The notes beneath the pieces are model-generated. The model did no database searches. It worked only from the letters and a program-made list of their open reading frames with translations, and had not been told where the DNA came from. DNA of 64,000 nucleotides, taken from Lunatimonas salinarum (GTDB lineage: Bacteria; Bacteroidota; Bacteroidia; Cytophagales; Cyclobacteriaceae). Position 1 is the stretch's first letter, and every line of letters begins with the position of its first letter. The stretch is from NCBI RefSeq assembly GCF_017811155.1, contig NZ_JACVCV010000014.1, positions 90,886 to 154,885 on the forward strand. The letters are read 5' to 3'. Below are positions 1 through 8,483 of this stretch, in pieces. The position numbers and the translations under genes are program-made.

Positions 1-534
1 AACAGAACTGCGGTTTTTTCGGATAATATGCGGATACTGCCCAAAATAGTACTGAAAATAACGTGCAGAGTTATTGCTGCCGGTAGCGATGTAGGCGTCC
101 ATCCCCTTCAATCGCTCAGCCCATTGGATTTGATTGGAAAACCTTGGTTCTACGGTCAGTAACTTTGCTATCAGCCAGGGTATCAAAACGCTATCCGTCG
201 AACTACATTTGATGTGGGCTACATGTCCAGAAACCAATACACAAAGGAGGTCGTGAAAACCGACTCCCGGTATGTTCCCTGCCATTACCAATCCGATGGA
301 CTTCGGATGCTTGGGAAGCATTATAGGGTAGGTTGCAGCCCATTCCGTTAGCTTTTCCGAATGCAAAAAAAGGCGGATTCCGTTCAGCGCTAATTTGGTC
401 TGATGGGGTGTAAACCAAGGGTTGTTGCCGGTCACTTGGCTGAAAAGCGAGTCCAGTTCCTCGGAAGGAATGTTATCGAGCAGGTTTCCCAGCGTAGCAA
501 ATGCCTGAATCCGGTGTTCCAACGTAAAGCTCAT
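1..534 (-). CDS. Acyl-CoA reductase, LuxC family (3' end outside window)
   Basis: The reading frame starts at an ATG at 534 on the minus strand and stays open to base 1, giving 178 N-terminal residues. Residues 82-97 read LVMAGNIPGVGFHDLL, the conserved segment of LuxC-type acyl-CoA reductases, which reduce an acyl-CoA (or acyl-enzyme) to the aldehyde with NADPH. The catalytic cysteine region lies outside the window. It is divergent from the ferredoxin gene 234 bp away, a pairing I recall from Bacteroidota genomes. No luxD, luxE or luciferase gene is visible, so bioluminescence is not implied. The natural substrate cannot be read from the sequence. Confidence 0.85.
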   Translation of the reverse strand, partial: MSFTLEHRIQAFATLGNLLDNIPSEELDSLFSQVTGNNPWFTPHQTKLALNGIRLFLHSEKLTEWAATYPIMLPKHPKSIGLVMAGNIPGVGFHDLLCVLVSGHVAHIKCSSTDSVLIPWLIAKLLTVEPRFSNQIQWAERLKGMDAYIATGSNNSARYFQYYFGQYPHIIRKNRSSV

Positions 535-712
535 GGGAAGAAGTTAGCAGATGGTTTAATTGAGTGGAGATAAATCCTACTATACGTTATAGCGTTTGGG
601 GCAAAGGTATTTAATCCCCGTCAAAAATCCTTATTGAGTCAGTCAATCCTTTTTTATTTCGTACAACAACTAATGTAGGTGAATATTTTAGGCTTTTCCA
701 AAACCAAAATGT

Positions 713-743
713 TTGTTGAATTGTATTATGGTTAGTAGTTTTG
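713..743 (+). promoter_or_regulatory. Bacteroidota-type promoter for the ferredoxin gene
   Basis: A TTG at 713-715 is followed after exactly 20 bp by TAGTTTTG at 736-743. This matches the TTG / TAnnTTTG consensus of the primary sigma factor of Bacteroidota. The start codon at 769 lies about 25 bp downstream, which gives a short leader. Confidence 0.65.
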
Positions 744-768
744 CAAACAACTTAAAAGATGAATTGAG

Positions 769-1116
769 ATGGCTATAATGATAACAGATGAATGCATCAA
801 CTGTGGTGCATGCGAACCGGAGTGCCCCAATACGGCGATTTACGAAGGGGGCATTGAGTGGACATGGGCTGGCGGGACCAATTTGAAAGAGGTTACCTTG
901 GAGGATGGTTCTGTGATCGATGCGACGGAAAAGCAAGATCCGGTATCAGATGAGTTTTACTATATTGTAACGGCAAAGTGCACTGAGTGTACAGGGTTTC
1001 ATGAGGAGCCTCAATGCGCTGCCGTTTGCCCCGTAGATTGCTGCGTAGACGATCCTGACCACCGAGAGTCGGAGGAAGATCTGCTGGCAAAAAAGATTTA
1101 TATGCACGGTGAGTAG
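769..1116 (+). CDS. Alvin-type 2[4Fe-4S] ferredoxin
   Basis: This 115-residue cytoplasmic electron carrier has a first cluster motif C9-x2-C12-x2-C15-x3-C19-P. The second has the extended spacing C71-x2-C74-x8-C83-x3-C87-P seen in Allochromatium-type ferredoxins. A roughly 50-residue insert (21-70) separates the motifs, which is longer than in clostridial ferredoxins. It is divergent from the LuxC-type reductase and has its own promoter just upstream. The redox partner is unknown; a link to the neighbouring reductase is inferred from position only. Confidence 0.9.
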   Translation: MAIMITDECINCGACEPECPNTAIYEGGIEWTWAGGTNLKEVTLEDGSVIDATEKQDPVSDEFYYIVTAKCTECTGFHEEPQCAAVCPVDCCVDDPDHRESEEDLLAKKIYMHGE

Positions 1117-1196
1117 GGGGCTGCTTTTGGTCGGTAAAGTACGTACAGACCTAAAAAATTGTGTTTTCTAGTTAGAATTTTGTTGGTTGTCACATT

Positions 1197-1226
1197 TTGA
1201 TCAAAAAAAAATTGCTGTTTAATTTG
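1197..1226 (+). promoter_or_regulatory. Possible promoter for the DUF3276 gene
   Basis: TTG at 1197-1199 lies 19 bp before TTAATTTG at 1219-1226, one mismatch from TAnnTTTG. Transcription would start near 1233 and leave a leader of about 58 nt before the GTG at 1291. Other TTTG motifs at 1236-1239 make the exact start uncertain. Confidence 0.35.
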
Positions 1227-1290
1227 AATTTAACCTTTGTTTTGGTTTATCTTGCTGCTGAATTTATTTTTGATAAAAAAAAGTAGGAAA

Positions 1291-1635
1291 GTGGAAGACA
1301 ACAAGGATTACGACAGAGACGAGATCTTCTCGAAAAAGGTAAAGGCAGGTAAAAGGACTTACTTTTTTGACGTGAAATCAACTCGTTCTAACGACTATTA
1401 TCTCACCATTACAGAGAGTAAGCGTAAGATGCGGGAGGAGAGTTTTTTTTATGAAAAACACAAAATCTTTCTTTATAAGGAAGATTTCAACAAGTTTCTC
1501 GAAGCACTGCAACGGACGGTGGATCATGTAAAAAACGACCTTATGCCTGAGGTAGACTTCACCCAGTTTGATCTTGGGTCAGATTCCTCAGACGATGATT
1601 CGGATTCGTTCAAGGATGATTTGAAGTGGGATTGA
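1291..1635 (+). CDS. PUR-alpha-like DNA/RNA-binding protein (DUF3276)
   Basis: This protein of about 114 residues contains the segment FSKKVKAGKRTYFFDVKSTR, followed by a strand-rich core and a very acidic Ser/Asp tail. That is the DUF3276 / PUR-family pattern of Bacteroidota. PUR domains bind single-stranded DNA or RNA; no cellular role is established here. I chose the GTG at 1291 because family members begin at the equivalent of VEDNKDYDRDEIF. The upstream in-frame TTG at 1237 would add an unnatural hydrophobic N-terminus. A hairpin terminator follows at once, so the gene looks monocistronic. Confidence 0.85.
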   Translation: MEDNKDYDRDEIFSKKVKAGKRTYFFDVKSTRSNDYYLTITESKRKMREESFFYEKHKIFLYKEDFNKFLEALQRTVDHVKNDLMPEVDFTQFDLGSDSSDDDSDSFKDDLKWD

Positions 1636-1648
1636 TCCCCAAAAGTTC

Positions 1649-1692
1649 TGATCTCCTCATTGCGTAAAAGGTGAATGAGGGATCACCTTTTT
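1649..1692 (+). terminator. Rho-independent terminator after the DUF3276 gene
   Basis: The left arm at 1649-1661 pairs with the right arm at 1674-1685 with one bulged base. A run of six T at 1688-1693 follows. It lies 14 bp after the stop codon at 1635. Confidence 0.6.
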
Positions 1693-1783
1693 TGGTAGAT
1701 GGACTCCCGATAGTTTAAGGCACTTACAATTACATTGCTTGGGTGGTGGCATATTCCGAGTGCATTTTTGTATTTTTGGAGTT

Positions 1784-2875
1784 ATGAACAGGGTAGTCGT
1801 AAAATCTTTTTTTGGTCTGTTGTTGATCTTGGTACTTGGCTGGTATTTTTCGAATATCAGTCTCTATTTTGTTTTTTCGATGGTTTTTGCAGCGATACTA
1901 CGCCCGATGACCAATCGCATAAACAGTCTCTATCTTATGGGGCAGCCGGTGCCTCGCGCATTGGCCATATTTATTTCCTTTGCTGCGGTAATCGCGTTAA
2001 TTTCGTTTTTGGTTTTCTTGTTTATACCGCTTTTCAGGACTCAGTTTATCCTGTTAAACGAATTGGATATCACCTATTTATATGAGCAGATTCAGCAACC
2101 TGCAGCCTACGTGGAGAACATCTTGATTCGATACAATTTGGTGATGAACGAGCCGGGGTTTTTGCTGGCACTGATCAGGGAGAATTTGCTGAGCAGCCTC
2201 GGAGGTTTGGATATTCAGGGCTTTGTCAATCAGTTTATTTCAGCCACAAGCACGCTGCTGATCGGCGTTTTGGCTATTTCGTTTATCACGTTTTTCCTGC
2301 TTTTGGAAAACGGTCTGTTGCGAAGGAATATCATTGATTTTGTTCCCAATGCCTATTTTGAACTTGCTGTTTCGACTTTTCACAAAGTGGAGCGGTTGTT
2401 GTCCAATTACCTTATTGGGCTGTTGGTACAGATGACGGCGATATTTTCCATCGCGGCCATTGGGTTGCTTCTTATGGATGTGGAGTATGCGATGAGCATT
2501 GCTGTATTTGCAGCGGTGGCCAATTTGATCCCCTATGCGGGTCCCATACTCGGTGCATCCTTTGGTATTTTAGTTGGGCTTTCCACAGGAGATTTTGCAA
2601 TGGCCACGGAGGTCTACCTCTTCCTTGCCAAGGTGCTTAGTGTTTTCGCTGTGGTTCAACTTTGTGACAACATTCTTTTGCAGCCGATGATCTTTTCTAA
2701 ATCGGTAAAAGCCCACCCTCTTGAAATTTTTGTTGTTATCTTTGCCGGGGCAAAAGTTGCCGGTGTCATGGGAATGGTCTTTGCTATCCCTGTATATACC
2801 ATTTTCAGGGTTTCTTTTAAGGAGTTTTACAAAGGGTATAAAGATTACCGAATATTCAAAATAGATAATATTTAA
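1784..2875 (+). CDS. AI-2E family transporter (PerM/TqsA-type permease)
   Basis: A 363-residue integral membrane protein with about seven or eight hydrophobic segments: a pair near the N-terminus, a hydrophilic middle region, then a cluster in the C-terminal half. The segment [20 protein letters not shown] is characteristic of the AI-2E transporter family. Members export or import small solutes, including autoinducer-2 in some species; no substrate can be assigned here. The start is the ATG at 1784 with a TTTTTGGAG stretch just before it; an upstream TTG at 1739 is less likely. The YchF gene starts 7 bp downstream, so the two are probably co-transcribed. Confidence 0.85.
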   Translation: MNRVVVKSFFGLLLILVLGWYFSNISLYFVFSMVFAAILRPMTNRINSLYLMGQPVPRALAIFISFAAVIALISFLVFLFIPLFRTQFILLNELDITYLYEQIQQPAAYVENILIRYNLVMNEPGFLLALIRENLLSSLGGLDIQGFVNQFISATSTLLIGVLAISFITFFLLLENGLLRRNIIDFVPNAYFELAVSTFHKVERLLSNYLIGLLVQMTAIFSIAAIGLLLMDVEYAMSIAVFAAVANLIPYAGPILGASFGILVGLSTGDFAMATEVYLFLAKVLSVFAVVQLCDNILLQPMIFSKSVKAHPLEIFVVIFAGAKVAGVMGMVFAIPVYTIFRVSFKEFYKGYKDYRIFKIDNI

Positions 2876-2882
2876 TTGATTC

Positions 2883-3980
2883 ATGGGATTAAAATGTGGG
2901 ATCGTCGGGTTGCCTAATGTAGGAAAATCAACCCTATTCAATGCATTGTCGAGTGCGAAGGCTGAGGCAGCCAATTTTCCGTTTTGTACGATTGAACCCA
3001 ACGTAGGTGTGGTCACCGTACCTGATCGTCGATTACAGGTGCTGGAGGCCCTTGTGAATCCGCAGCGTGTACTCCCAACGGTTATCGAATTTGTAGATAT
3101 TGCCGGTTTGGTAAAGGGGGCGAGTAAAGGTGAAGGATTAGGCAATAAATTTCTCGCCAATATTCGGGAGGTGGATGCGATCATCCACGTAATTCGTTGC
3201 TTCGATGACGACAACATCGTACATGTTGCAGGAAGTGTAGACCCGCTGTTTGACAAGGAAGTGATCGATACAGAGCTGCAGCTAAAAGATTTAGAGTCTA
3301 TCGAGAAAAAGATTCAAAAAAACGAGAAGATCGCTAAGTCCGGAGACGCAAAGGCGAAAAAGATCCTCAATACCTTATTGACATTCAAAGAAGGCTTACT
3401 TGCCGGTAAGAATGCCCGGGCAGTGGAGGTGGAAGAAGAAGATTTGGAGGCAGTGTACGATCTCCATCTTCTGACAATCAAACCTGTGCTTTATGTGGCC
3501 AATGTTTCTGAACAGGAAATCAATTCAGGAAATAGCCACGTGGAAAAGCTTGCGGAAGTTGCCAAGTCCGAAGGGGCTGATGTTGTCGTGCTGTGTGCGG
3601 CATTGGAGGCCCAGATTGCTGAGTTTGACGAGGAGGAAGAAAAGCAAATGTTCTTGGCCGAGTATGGGTTGGAGGAAAGTGGCCTAAACCGACTGATCGC
3701 TGCTGCCTATAAATTATTGAACCTGATCACCTATTTTACCGCCGGTGTTCAAGAGGTCAGGGCCTGGACCATCAAAAAAGGATGGAAAGCACCGGCAGCT
3801 GCAGGCGTGATTCATAGTGATTTCGAAAAGGGCTTTATCAAAGCAGAGGTAATTAAGTTACCTGACTATGAGCAATACAAAACAGAGGCAGCATGCAGAG
3901 AAAACGGAAAAATCGCTATTGAAGGGAAGGAATACGTGGTCAAAGACGGTGATATTATGCATTTTCGGTTTAACGTCTAA
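2883..3980 (+). CDS. ychF: Redox-regulated ATPase/GTPase YchF (OLA1 family)
   Basis: This 365-residue protein has the usual YchF length. The P-loop GLPNVGKST sits at residues 9-17, followed by the switch segment and [21 protein letters not shown] coiled-coil insertion (about 130-170) and a C-terminal TGS domain ending [13 protein letters not shown] complete the family layout. YchF proteins bind ATP or GTP, associate with ribosomes and affect stress responses. The gene follows the AI-2E permease with a 7 bp gap. Confidence 0.95.
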   Translation: MGLKCGIVGLPNVGKSTLFNALSSAKAEAANFPFCTIEPNVGVVTVPDRRLQVLEALVNPQRVLPTVIEFVDIAGLVKGASKGEGLGNKFLANIREVDAIIHVIRCFDDDNIVHVAGSVDPLFDKEVIDTELQLKDLESIEKKIQKNEKIAKSGDAKAKKILNTLLTFKEGLLAGKNARAVEVEEEDLEAVYDLHLLTIKPVLYVANVSEQEINSGNSHVEKLAEVAKSEGADVVVLCAALEAQIAEFDEEEEKQMFLAEYGLEESGLNRLIAAAYKLLNLITYFTAGVQEVRAWTIKKGWKAPAAAGVIHSDFEKGFIKAEVIKLPDYEQYKTEAACRENGKIAIEGKEYVVKDGDIMHFRFNV

Positions 3981-4000
3981 AAATATTGAAATTTTATTGT

Positions 4001-4008
4001 TAAGTTTG
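4001..4008 (+). promoter_or_regulatory. Possible -7 element upstream of cas6
   Basis: TAAGTTTG matches TAnnTTTG exactly and lies about 80 bp before the cas6 start codon. No TTG is found at the expected distance upstream, so this is only a candidate. Confidence 0.3.
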
Positions 4009-4089
4009 TTGCAACTTATTCACCCAAAAATTAGTTATCCGTTTATGAAAATGTGCAAAATCATTGTTTAACTTTTCATTTTTACCGTC

Positions 4090-4971
4090 GTGAGAATCAG
4101 ATTAATATTTTCATTAAAAAACAAAGGTGCATACTTGCCCTTCCATCACCAGTATATACTGGCGCAATTCCTGAAAGGACTAATCGTCAAAGGAGGGAAT
4201 GAATTGTTTTTCAACTACAATTACTTCAACTTCTCTGGTCTGAAAGGTCAAACCAAAGTGAGTAGAAGCGGCTTGCATTACTACTCTAGCCTGGTAACTT
4301 TGGTGCTTTCAGCACCTGACCAAGAGTTTCTGGACTACTTATTGGAGCAAGTATTCAAGACGCCGAAGATTGAGTTGGGAAACCTAATCCTGTCACCTGA
4401 GTATACCGAAAAGGAGACCGAACCTGTGCTGGAAACCGCCAACAAGTTTGTTTGTATCTCTCCCTTGGTTCTGTTGATGCCCACCTTTGACGACGAGTCA
4501 GGGAAGCGCTTCATCAACCCGGATACTGACGAGTTCTCGGATTTGCTGTATGAATCTACGCTCACTCGGATGGAAAAGTCCGGCTGGTATACCCAAGAGC
4601 AAATGGAGTCTTTCTATAAATTTCAGGTCGTCCCGGACATGAATTACGTGAACAAGCTCAGAGAGCAACAAAAGAAATTTGCGCGTATCTATTCGGTTTA
4701 TGACATGGATGTTAAGTATGAGGTAAGGGGCTATACGCTTCCATTTACACTTTACGCAGCAGAAGAAGTCCAGGACTTTGTGTTTAAATGTGGCTTGGGA
4801 GCGTTTACACATAAGGGCTTTGGCATGCTTGATTTGGCGAATAACGTTCCGAGTCAACGTACCGAATCGTACAAATTCAAGCGTGAAGGCTTTGTTCCAT
4901 ACCGGCAGCATATCAATGAAAATCTCCCAAAACGAGAAGATGGGGATCTGCCTGACTCCAACGAGGAGTAG
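4090..4971 (+). CDS. cas6: CRISPR-associated endoribonuclease Cas6 (stand-alone)
   Basis: A 293-residue RAMP-fold protein starting at a GTG. Residues 15-22 (YLPFHHQY) and the following helix match the N-terminal LPxxxQ motif of Cas6. Residues 48-75 match the conserved F-S-x-L..SG..YYSS..LVLSAP strand pattern. The C-terminal glycine-rich loop at 235-246 (GLGAFTHKGFGM) is the crRNA-binding signature. Cas6 cuts precursor crRNA within repeats using a metal-independent mechanism; H19 or H20 could be the catalytic histidine. No cas1, cas2, effector gene or CRISPR array is visible in the window, so its substrate is unknown. It sits between ychF and a bidirectional terminator. Confidence 0.88.
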   Translation: MRIRLIFSLKNKGAYLPFHHQYILAQFLKGLIVKGGNELFFNYNYFNFSGLKGQTKVSRSGLHYYSSLVTLVLSAPDQEFLDYLLEQVFKTPKIELGNLILSPEYTEKETEPVLETANKFVCISPLVLLMPTFDDESGKRFINPDTDEFSDLLYESTLTRMEKSGWYTQEQMESFYKFQVVPDMNYVNKLREQQKKFARIYSVYDMDVKYEVRGYTLPFTLYAAEEVQDFVFKCGLGAFTHKGFGMLDLANNVPSQRTESYKFKREGFVPYRQHINENLPKREDGDLPDSNEE

Positions 4972-4978
4972 TAATCAT

Positions 4979-5015
4979 AAAAAAAGAGAGAAGAAGACCT
5001 TCTCTCTTTTTTTAT
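4979..5015. terminator. Bidirectional terminator between cas6 and the T9SS plug gene
   Basis: Perfect 13-bp arms at 4981-4993 and 4999-5011 enclose a 5-nt loop. A-rich and T-rich flanks serve both strands. It separates two convergent genes, ending 7 bp after cas6 and touching the end of the DUF5103 gene. Confidence 0.9.
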
Positions 5016-6284
5016 TTAAAACCGTCTTTTATTGGGATTGATCAACGAATAACCGATGAGTTCATCGTACCTCGAACCCATCTCCCGGTAGTAAAAGTAA
5101 ATTTCGTATTGATTTTCTGTTTGAAAATGGGAGCCTTCAAACGGGGCAGTTTGCCATCCATCTTCGGATTTTAGTCCAAATTGGTAGTCGTACCAACCTT
5201 GCTTGAGAAACAAAGTGGATTGGTAGCATTCTTTTTGAGGGTTGTAGCTCATTTTTGCATCGGGCACTGTTCCCCATTGGGTCAGCGCACCCAATATGTA
5301 GGGGGACTCAGGGAGTTCAGGTGACTTTAGATTAAAAGTAACCAATATGTATTCACTTTCCAGGTTGTGGTTCTGCCGTTCTACATTCATGATTACGTAC
5401 TGACCGTTCAGATCCAGGTATTCCAAATACCCTTGTCCATCCCGGCTTTCGTCTATACCTGCTTCTGCAAATACCACATCTTCCTCCATTTTGACCGAAG
5501 CAACGTTACGGCCTCTTGTTCGAACGTATCGTAGGTCGATAAACCGGAATTCGTTTCCCGCCTGGAAGGTGTTGCTTCCGTCAAACAATCGGTAATCTAT
5601 CTGCCTCAGGTCTTCCCGTATAAACGTGGGCTTTAACCCGTAGACTGCTTGGTCCCAGCGTTGGTTTTGACGAATGACGATTTTGCTATTGTTGATGGGA
5701 TCCAGTAGTTCGCGGTTACTATAGTTGATAAGCACGTCTATTTGTTGTGAAGACTGTCGGTCTGAGGTATTGCTGGGGGGGACTACACTTGCCCCGATAT
5801 TTACTTGGTTTTGAAAAACCATAAATCTTTTCGTAAATACGGTGTTGGCTTCGTTTCTTCCCCGATATACTTTGATGATGTAATTTCCGGATTTGGTGAC
5901 AGTGGGGAGTGTGAACGTATAATGGATGTAGGGAATACGGGTATTGATGCCATATTCGTATTCATTGATGTTGAATTCATTGTACTGAGAAAGGTAGTCG
6001 GCTTCACGAAGTTTTGAAAGCGTCCAGTCAGCATTGCAATGAATAATTTTGGCCGAGTATAAATCTGCTTCATAGGCGATATCGTCAAACGTCAGCACCA
6101 AAGGTGCCGGTGCTTGAAGGGAAATAACCGGAGGGTTTGTTTGACCGGATAGGTCTGCCGAGGCCGGGAAAAGCCGGACCGTTTGGATGTTTTCGTCGAA
6201 AACCTTGTCTTCCATCGGCTTCTGCGCCATTAAACTCGTCTGCATCAGGAAGCAAATGAAAGGTAGAAAATAGCGTAGGGCCAT
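5016..6284 (-). CDS. Type IX secretion system plug protein (DUF5103)
   Basis: A 422-residue exported protein with an N-terminal signal peptide (about 1-20, ending SLMAQ). It is followed by an all-beta protein whose length and sequence match DUF5103 proteins, including the segments FDDIAYEADLYSAKIIHCNADW and the C-terminal ELIGYSLINPNKR. The family includes the plug that closes the periplasmic side of the SprA translocon of the type IX system. The gene lies 39 bp after the ABC-F gene on the same strand and may share its transcript. No other T9SS core gene is certain in this window. Confidence 0.82.
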   Translation of the reverse strand: MALRYFLPFICFLMQTSLMAQKPMEDKVFDENIQTVRLFPASADLSGQTNPPVISLQAPAPLVLTFDDIAYEADLYSAKIIHCNADWTLSKLREADYLSQYNEFNINEYEYGINTRIPYIHYTFTLPTVTKSGNYIIKVYRGRNEANTVFTKRFMVFQNQVNIGASVVPPSNTSDRQSSQQIDVLINYSNRELLDPINNSKIVIRQNQRWDQAVYGLKPTFIREDLRQIDYRLFDGSNTFQAGNEFRFIDLRYVRTRGRNVASVKMEEDVVFAEAGIDESRDGQGYLEYLDLNGQYVIMNVERQNHNLESEYILVTFNLKSPELPESPYILGALTQWGTVPDAKMSYNPQKECYQSTLFLKQGWYDYQFGLKSEDGWQTAPFEGSHFQTENQYEIYFYYREMGSRYDELIGYSLINPNKRRF

Positions 6285-6323
6285 GATTTTTTTTGTGTTA
6301 TGGGACTATACAAGGTACTTTGC

Positions 6324-8255
6324 CTAAACCAATTCTGCCTGTAATTTTTCCACCTCGCCGGCTAATTCTTCCCAGGCTTCATTGAGGCTGGATTCCTTGG
6401 ATAGTAACGATTGATAGGCTTGGTTTAGTTTTTCCAGGTCTTCTGCTTTATCGTACAGTGCTGGATCAGCTAGCCGTCCTTCCAATTCAGCTTTCTGGCT
6501 TTCGATAGCACTGATGTCCGTTTCCAGCGATTCCAATTCTTTTTCCTTTTGTTTGAGTGTTTTTTTAAGTTGGTTTTGTGCAACTTGATCCAGCGCCTTT
6601 GCTGGCGGACTGTCTTTTTTTTCTTTTTTGTCTGGCTCGGAGGAGGCGATTGGTTTGGCTACTTGCTGTTCAGACCAATAGATGTATTCATCGTAGGTTC
6701 CGGGGTAGACCTTGATTTGTTGATCCTCGATGTACCATATTTTGTTTGCTACTCCTTTGATAAAGTGGCGGTCGTGTGATACGGTGACAAAGGTGCCTTC
6801 GTATTGTTGCAGCGCCTGTATGAGGATGTTCACCGACTGCATGTCCAAATGGTTAGTCGGTTCATCCAGTAACAGGAAATTTGCTTCGGAGATCATTGTT
6901 TTGGCCAAAGCTACACGGGATTTTTCTCCTCCTGACAATACTTTGATTTTCTTAAACACGTCATCGTTGGTGAACAGAAAGCAGCCCAACACATTTCTAA
7001 GTTCAGTCTCCGACTTTTTACTGCCAGACTGGGCCAGTTCTTGGAGGATTTCGTTGTTGATATCCAGTGCCTCCAGCTGATGCTGCGCAAAGAAGGATTT
7101 TATGACGTTATAGCCTTCTTCTCGTTTTCCGTCTATCTTTTCAGATCCATCAATGATGCGAAGCAGCGTAGATTTACCTTTGCCGTTGGCGCCAATTAAG
7201 GCAATTTTATCGCCACGTTCGATTCTAGCGCTGGTGTTCTGGAGGATTTGGATAGGACCATAAGCTTTCGAAACATTTTCTAAAACGACCACATCCCTAC
7301 CGGAGCGCTGGGTGAACTTGAACTTGAAATTTACCGAAACCTCATCACTCACTACCTCGGATACTCGCTCCATTCGTTCGAGTGCCTTGATACGAGACTG
7401 TACTTGGTTCGATTTGGTTGCTTTGGCCCGGAATCGTTCGATGAACTTCTCCGTTTGCTTGATCATCTGCTGCTGGTTTTCAAAGGCATTTTGCTGGATT
7501 TCCTCGCGGCCGGCTTTTTCTTTTTTGTAGAAGTCGTAGTTTCCTGCGTAGCTGGTAAGCGTTTCCCGGGACACCTCTACTGTGATTTCCGTGGCGTTGT
7601 TCAAAAAGGTTCGGTCGTGGGAAACCACGATTACCGCTCCTTCGTAGTTTTTAAGGTAGTTTTCTACCCACTGAATGGATGGTAAGTCCAAGTGGTTGGT
7701 GGGTTCGTCCAGCATCAGGAGGGAAGGTTTTTCCAGTAGCAGCTTAGCTAGCATAACACGCATACGCCACCCCCCTGAGAATGTCTTCAATGGACGGGAA
7801 AGATCGGCAGTCGAAAACCCTATACCCTCCAAGACCTCCTCCGCCTTGGCTTTGATGGTGTACCCTTCGTTTGCTTCAAACCTCTCTTGTAGACTGGCCA
7901 ACTTTTGAATGATGGCATCGGAGTGGTCCGTTTCCATCTGCACCAATACCCGGTCTATTTCCGACTGAAGAGCCAGGGTTTCTTTGAAGGCCTCTAAGGC
8001 AACATCGAGTATGCTGTCCTCCGATTGATAGGAGAGTAAATCCTGGTTCAAAAAGCCGATAGTGCAGTCGTTGGATTTTTGCACATCCCCGCTGCTGGGA
8101 GCCAAATCCCCGTTGATGATCTTTAATAAGGTAGATTTCCCGGTGCCGTTTTGGCCTACCAAAGCAATTTTATCTTTTGGTCTGATATGTAATGACGCGT
8201 TTTCATAAAGAGCCCTGCCTCCTATGAAATAAGAAAGGTTGTTGATTGAAAGCAT
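6324..8255 (-). CDS. ABC-F family ATP-binding protein (Uup-like)
   Basis: A 643-residue soluble protein with two tandem ABC domains and no membrane segments. Walker A motifs are GQNGTGKST (about 34-42) and GANGKGKST. Signature motifs are FSGGWRMR and LSGGEKSR, and two LDEPTNHLD Walker B motifs are present. The domains are joined by a charged interdomain linker. The C-terminal 100 residues form a Lys/Glu-rich coiled coil as in Uup. ABC-F proteins act on ribosomes or, for Uup, on branched DNA; the exact function cannot be assigned. There is no sign of an antibiotic-resistance subtype. It is upstream of, and probably co-transcribed with, the DUF5103 gene. Confidence 0.9.
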   Translation of the reverse strand: MLSINNLSYFIGGRALYENASLHIRPKDKIALVGQNGTGKSTLLKIINGDLAPSSGDVQKSNDCTIGFLNQDLLSYQSEDSILDVALEAFKETLALQSEIDRVLVQMETDHSDAIIQKLASLQERFEANEGYTIKAKAEEVLEGIGFSTADLSRPLKTFSGGWRMRVMLAKLLLEKPSLLMLDEPTNHLDLPSIQWVENYLKNYEGAVIVVSHDRTFLNNATEITVEVSRETLTSYAGNYDFYKKEKAGREEIQQNAFENQQQMIKQTEKFIERFRAKATKSNQVQSRIKALERMERVSEVVSDEVSVNFKFKFTQRSGRDVVVLENVSKAYGPIQILQNTSARIERGDKIALIGANGKGKSTLLRIIDGSEKIDGKREEGYNVIKSFFAQHQLEALDINNEILQELAQSGSKKSETELRNVLGCFLFTNDDVFKKIKVLSGGEKSRVALAKTMISEANFLLLDEPTNHLDMQSVNILIQALQQYEGTFVTVSHDRHFIKGVANKIWYIEDQQIKVYPGTYDEYIYWSEQQVAKPIASSEPDKKEKKDSPPAKALDQVAQNQLKKTLKQKEKELESLETDISAIESQKAELEGRLADPALYDKAEDLEKLNQAYQSLLSKESSLNEAWEELAGEVEKLQAELV

Positions 8256-8455
8256 GGTGCAAAATTAGGAAAATCCACCCATATATCCTTCCGCTGCATT
8301 CAGCGGCAAGATGTCTCTGCTGCGAGGTATGTCGGTTACCCTAGTTTTGCCTCGTCTTTTCTCCGGATGCTGGCACAATATTTTTGATTGCGGATTTTTA
8401 TGTTAGAAAAATCTCATTCCACTGATGCTTCAAGCTTTTTTCCGAATTTTATTCT

Positions 8456-8463
8456 TACTTTTG
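8456..8463 (+). promoter_or_regulatory. -7 element of the typA promoter
   Basis: TACTTTTG is a perfect TAnnTTTG match about 20 bp before the typA start. The -33 region is T-rich but lacks a clear TTG. Confidence 0.5.
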
Positions 8464-8483
8464 CACCTTAATTAAAAATCAAC

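Noticed and set aside
203..418. Minus-strand 71-codon open frame
   Set aside because: It overlaps in another frame the clearly coding LuxC-type reductase and has no protein-like features.
1771..1778. TATTTTTG -7-like element before the AI-2E gene
   Set aside because: It would place the transcription start on the ATG at 1784 and has no TTG at the proper distance.
2570..3256. Minus-strand 228-codon open frame
   Set aside because: It is antisense to the AI-2E permease and YchF genes, which are both certain, and spans their junction.
3981..5015. CRISPR array near cas6
   Set aside because: I looked on both sides for direct repeats of about 25-40 bp with spacers. None is present; the only repeat is the terminator hairpin.
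8260..8267. Minus-strand TAATTTTG before the ABC-F gene
   Set aside because: It would give a leaderless transcript starting at the ATG, and no -33 TTG is present.
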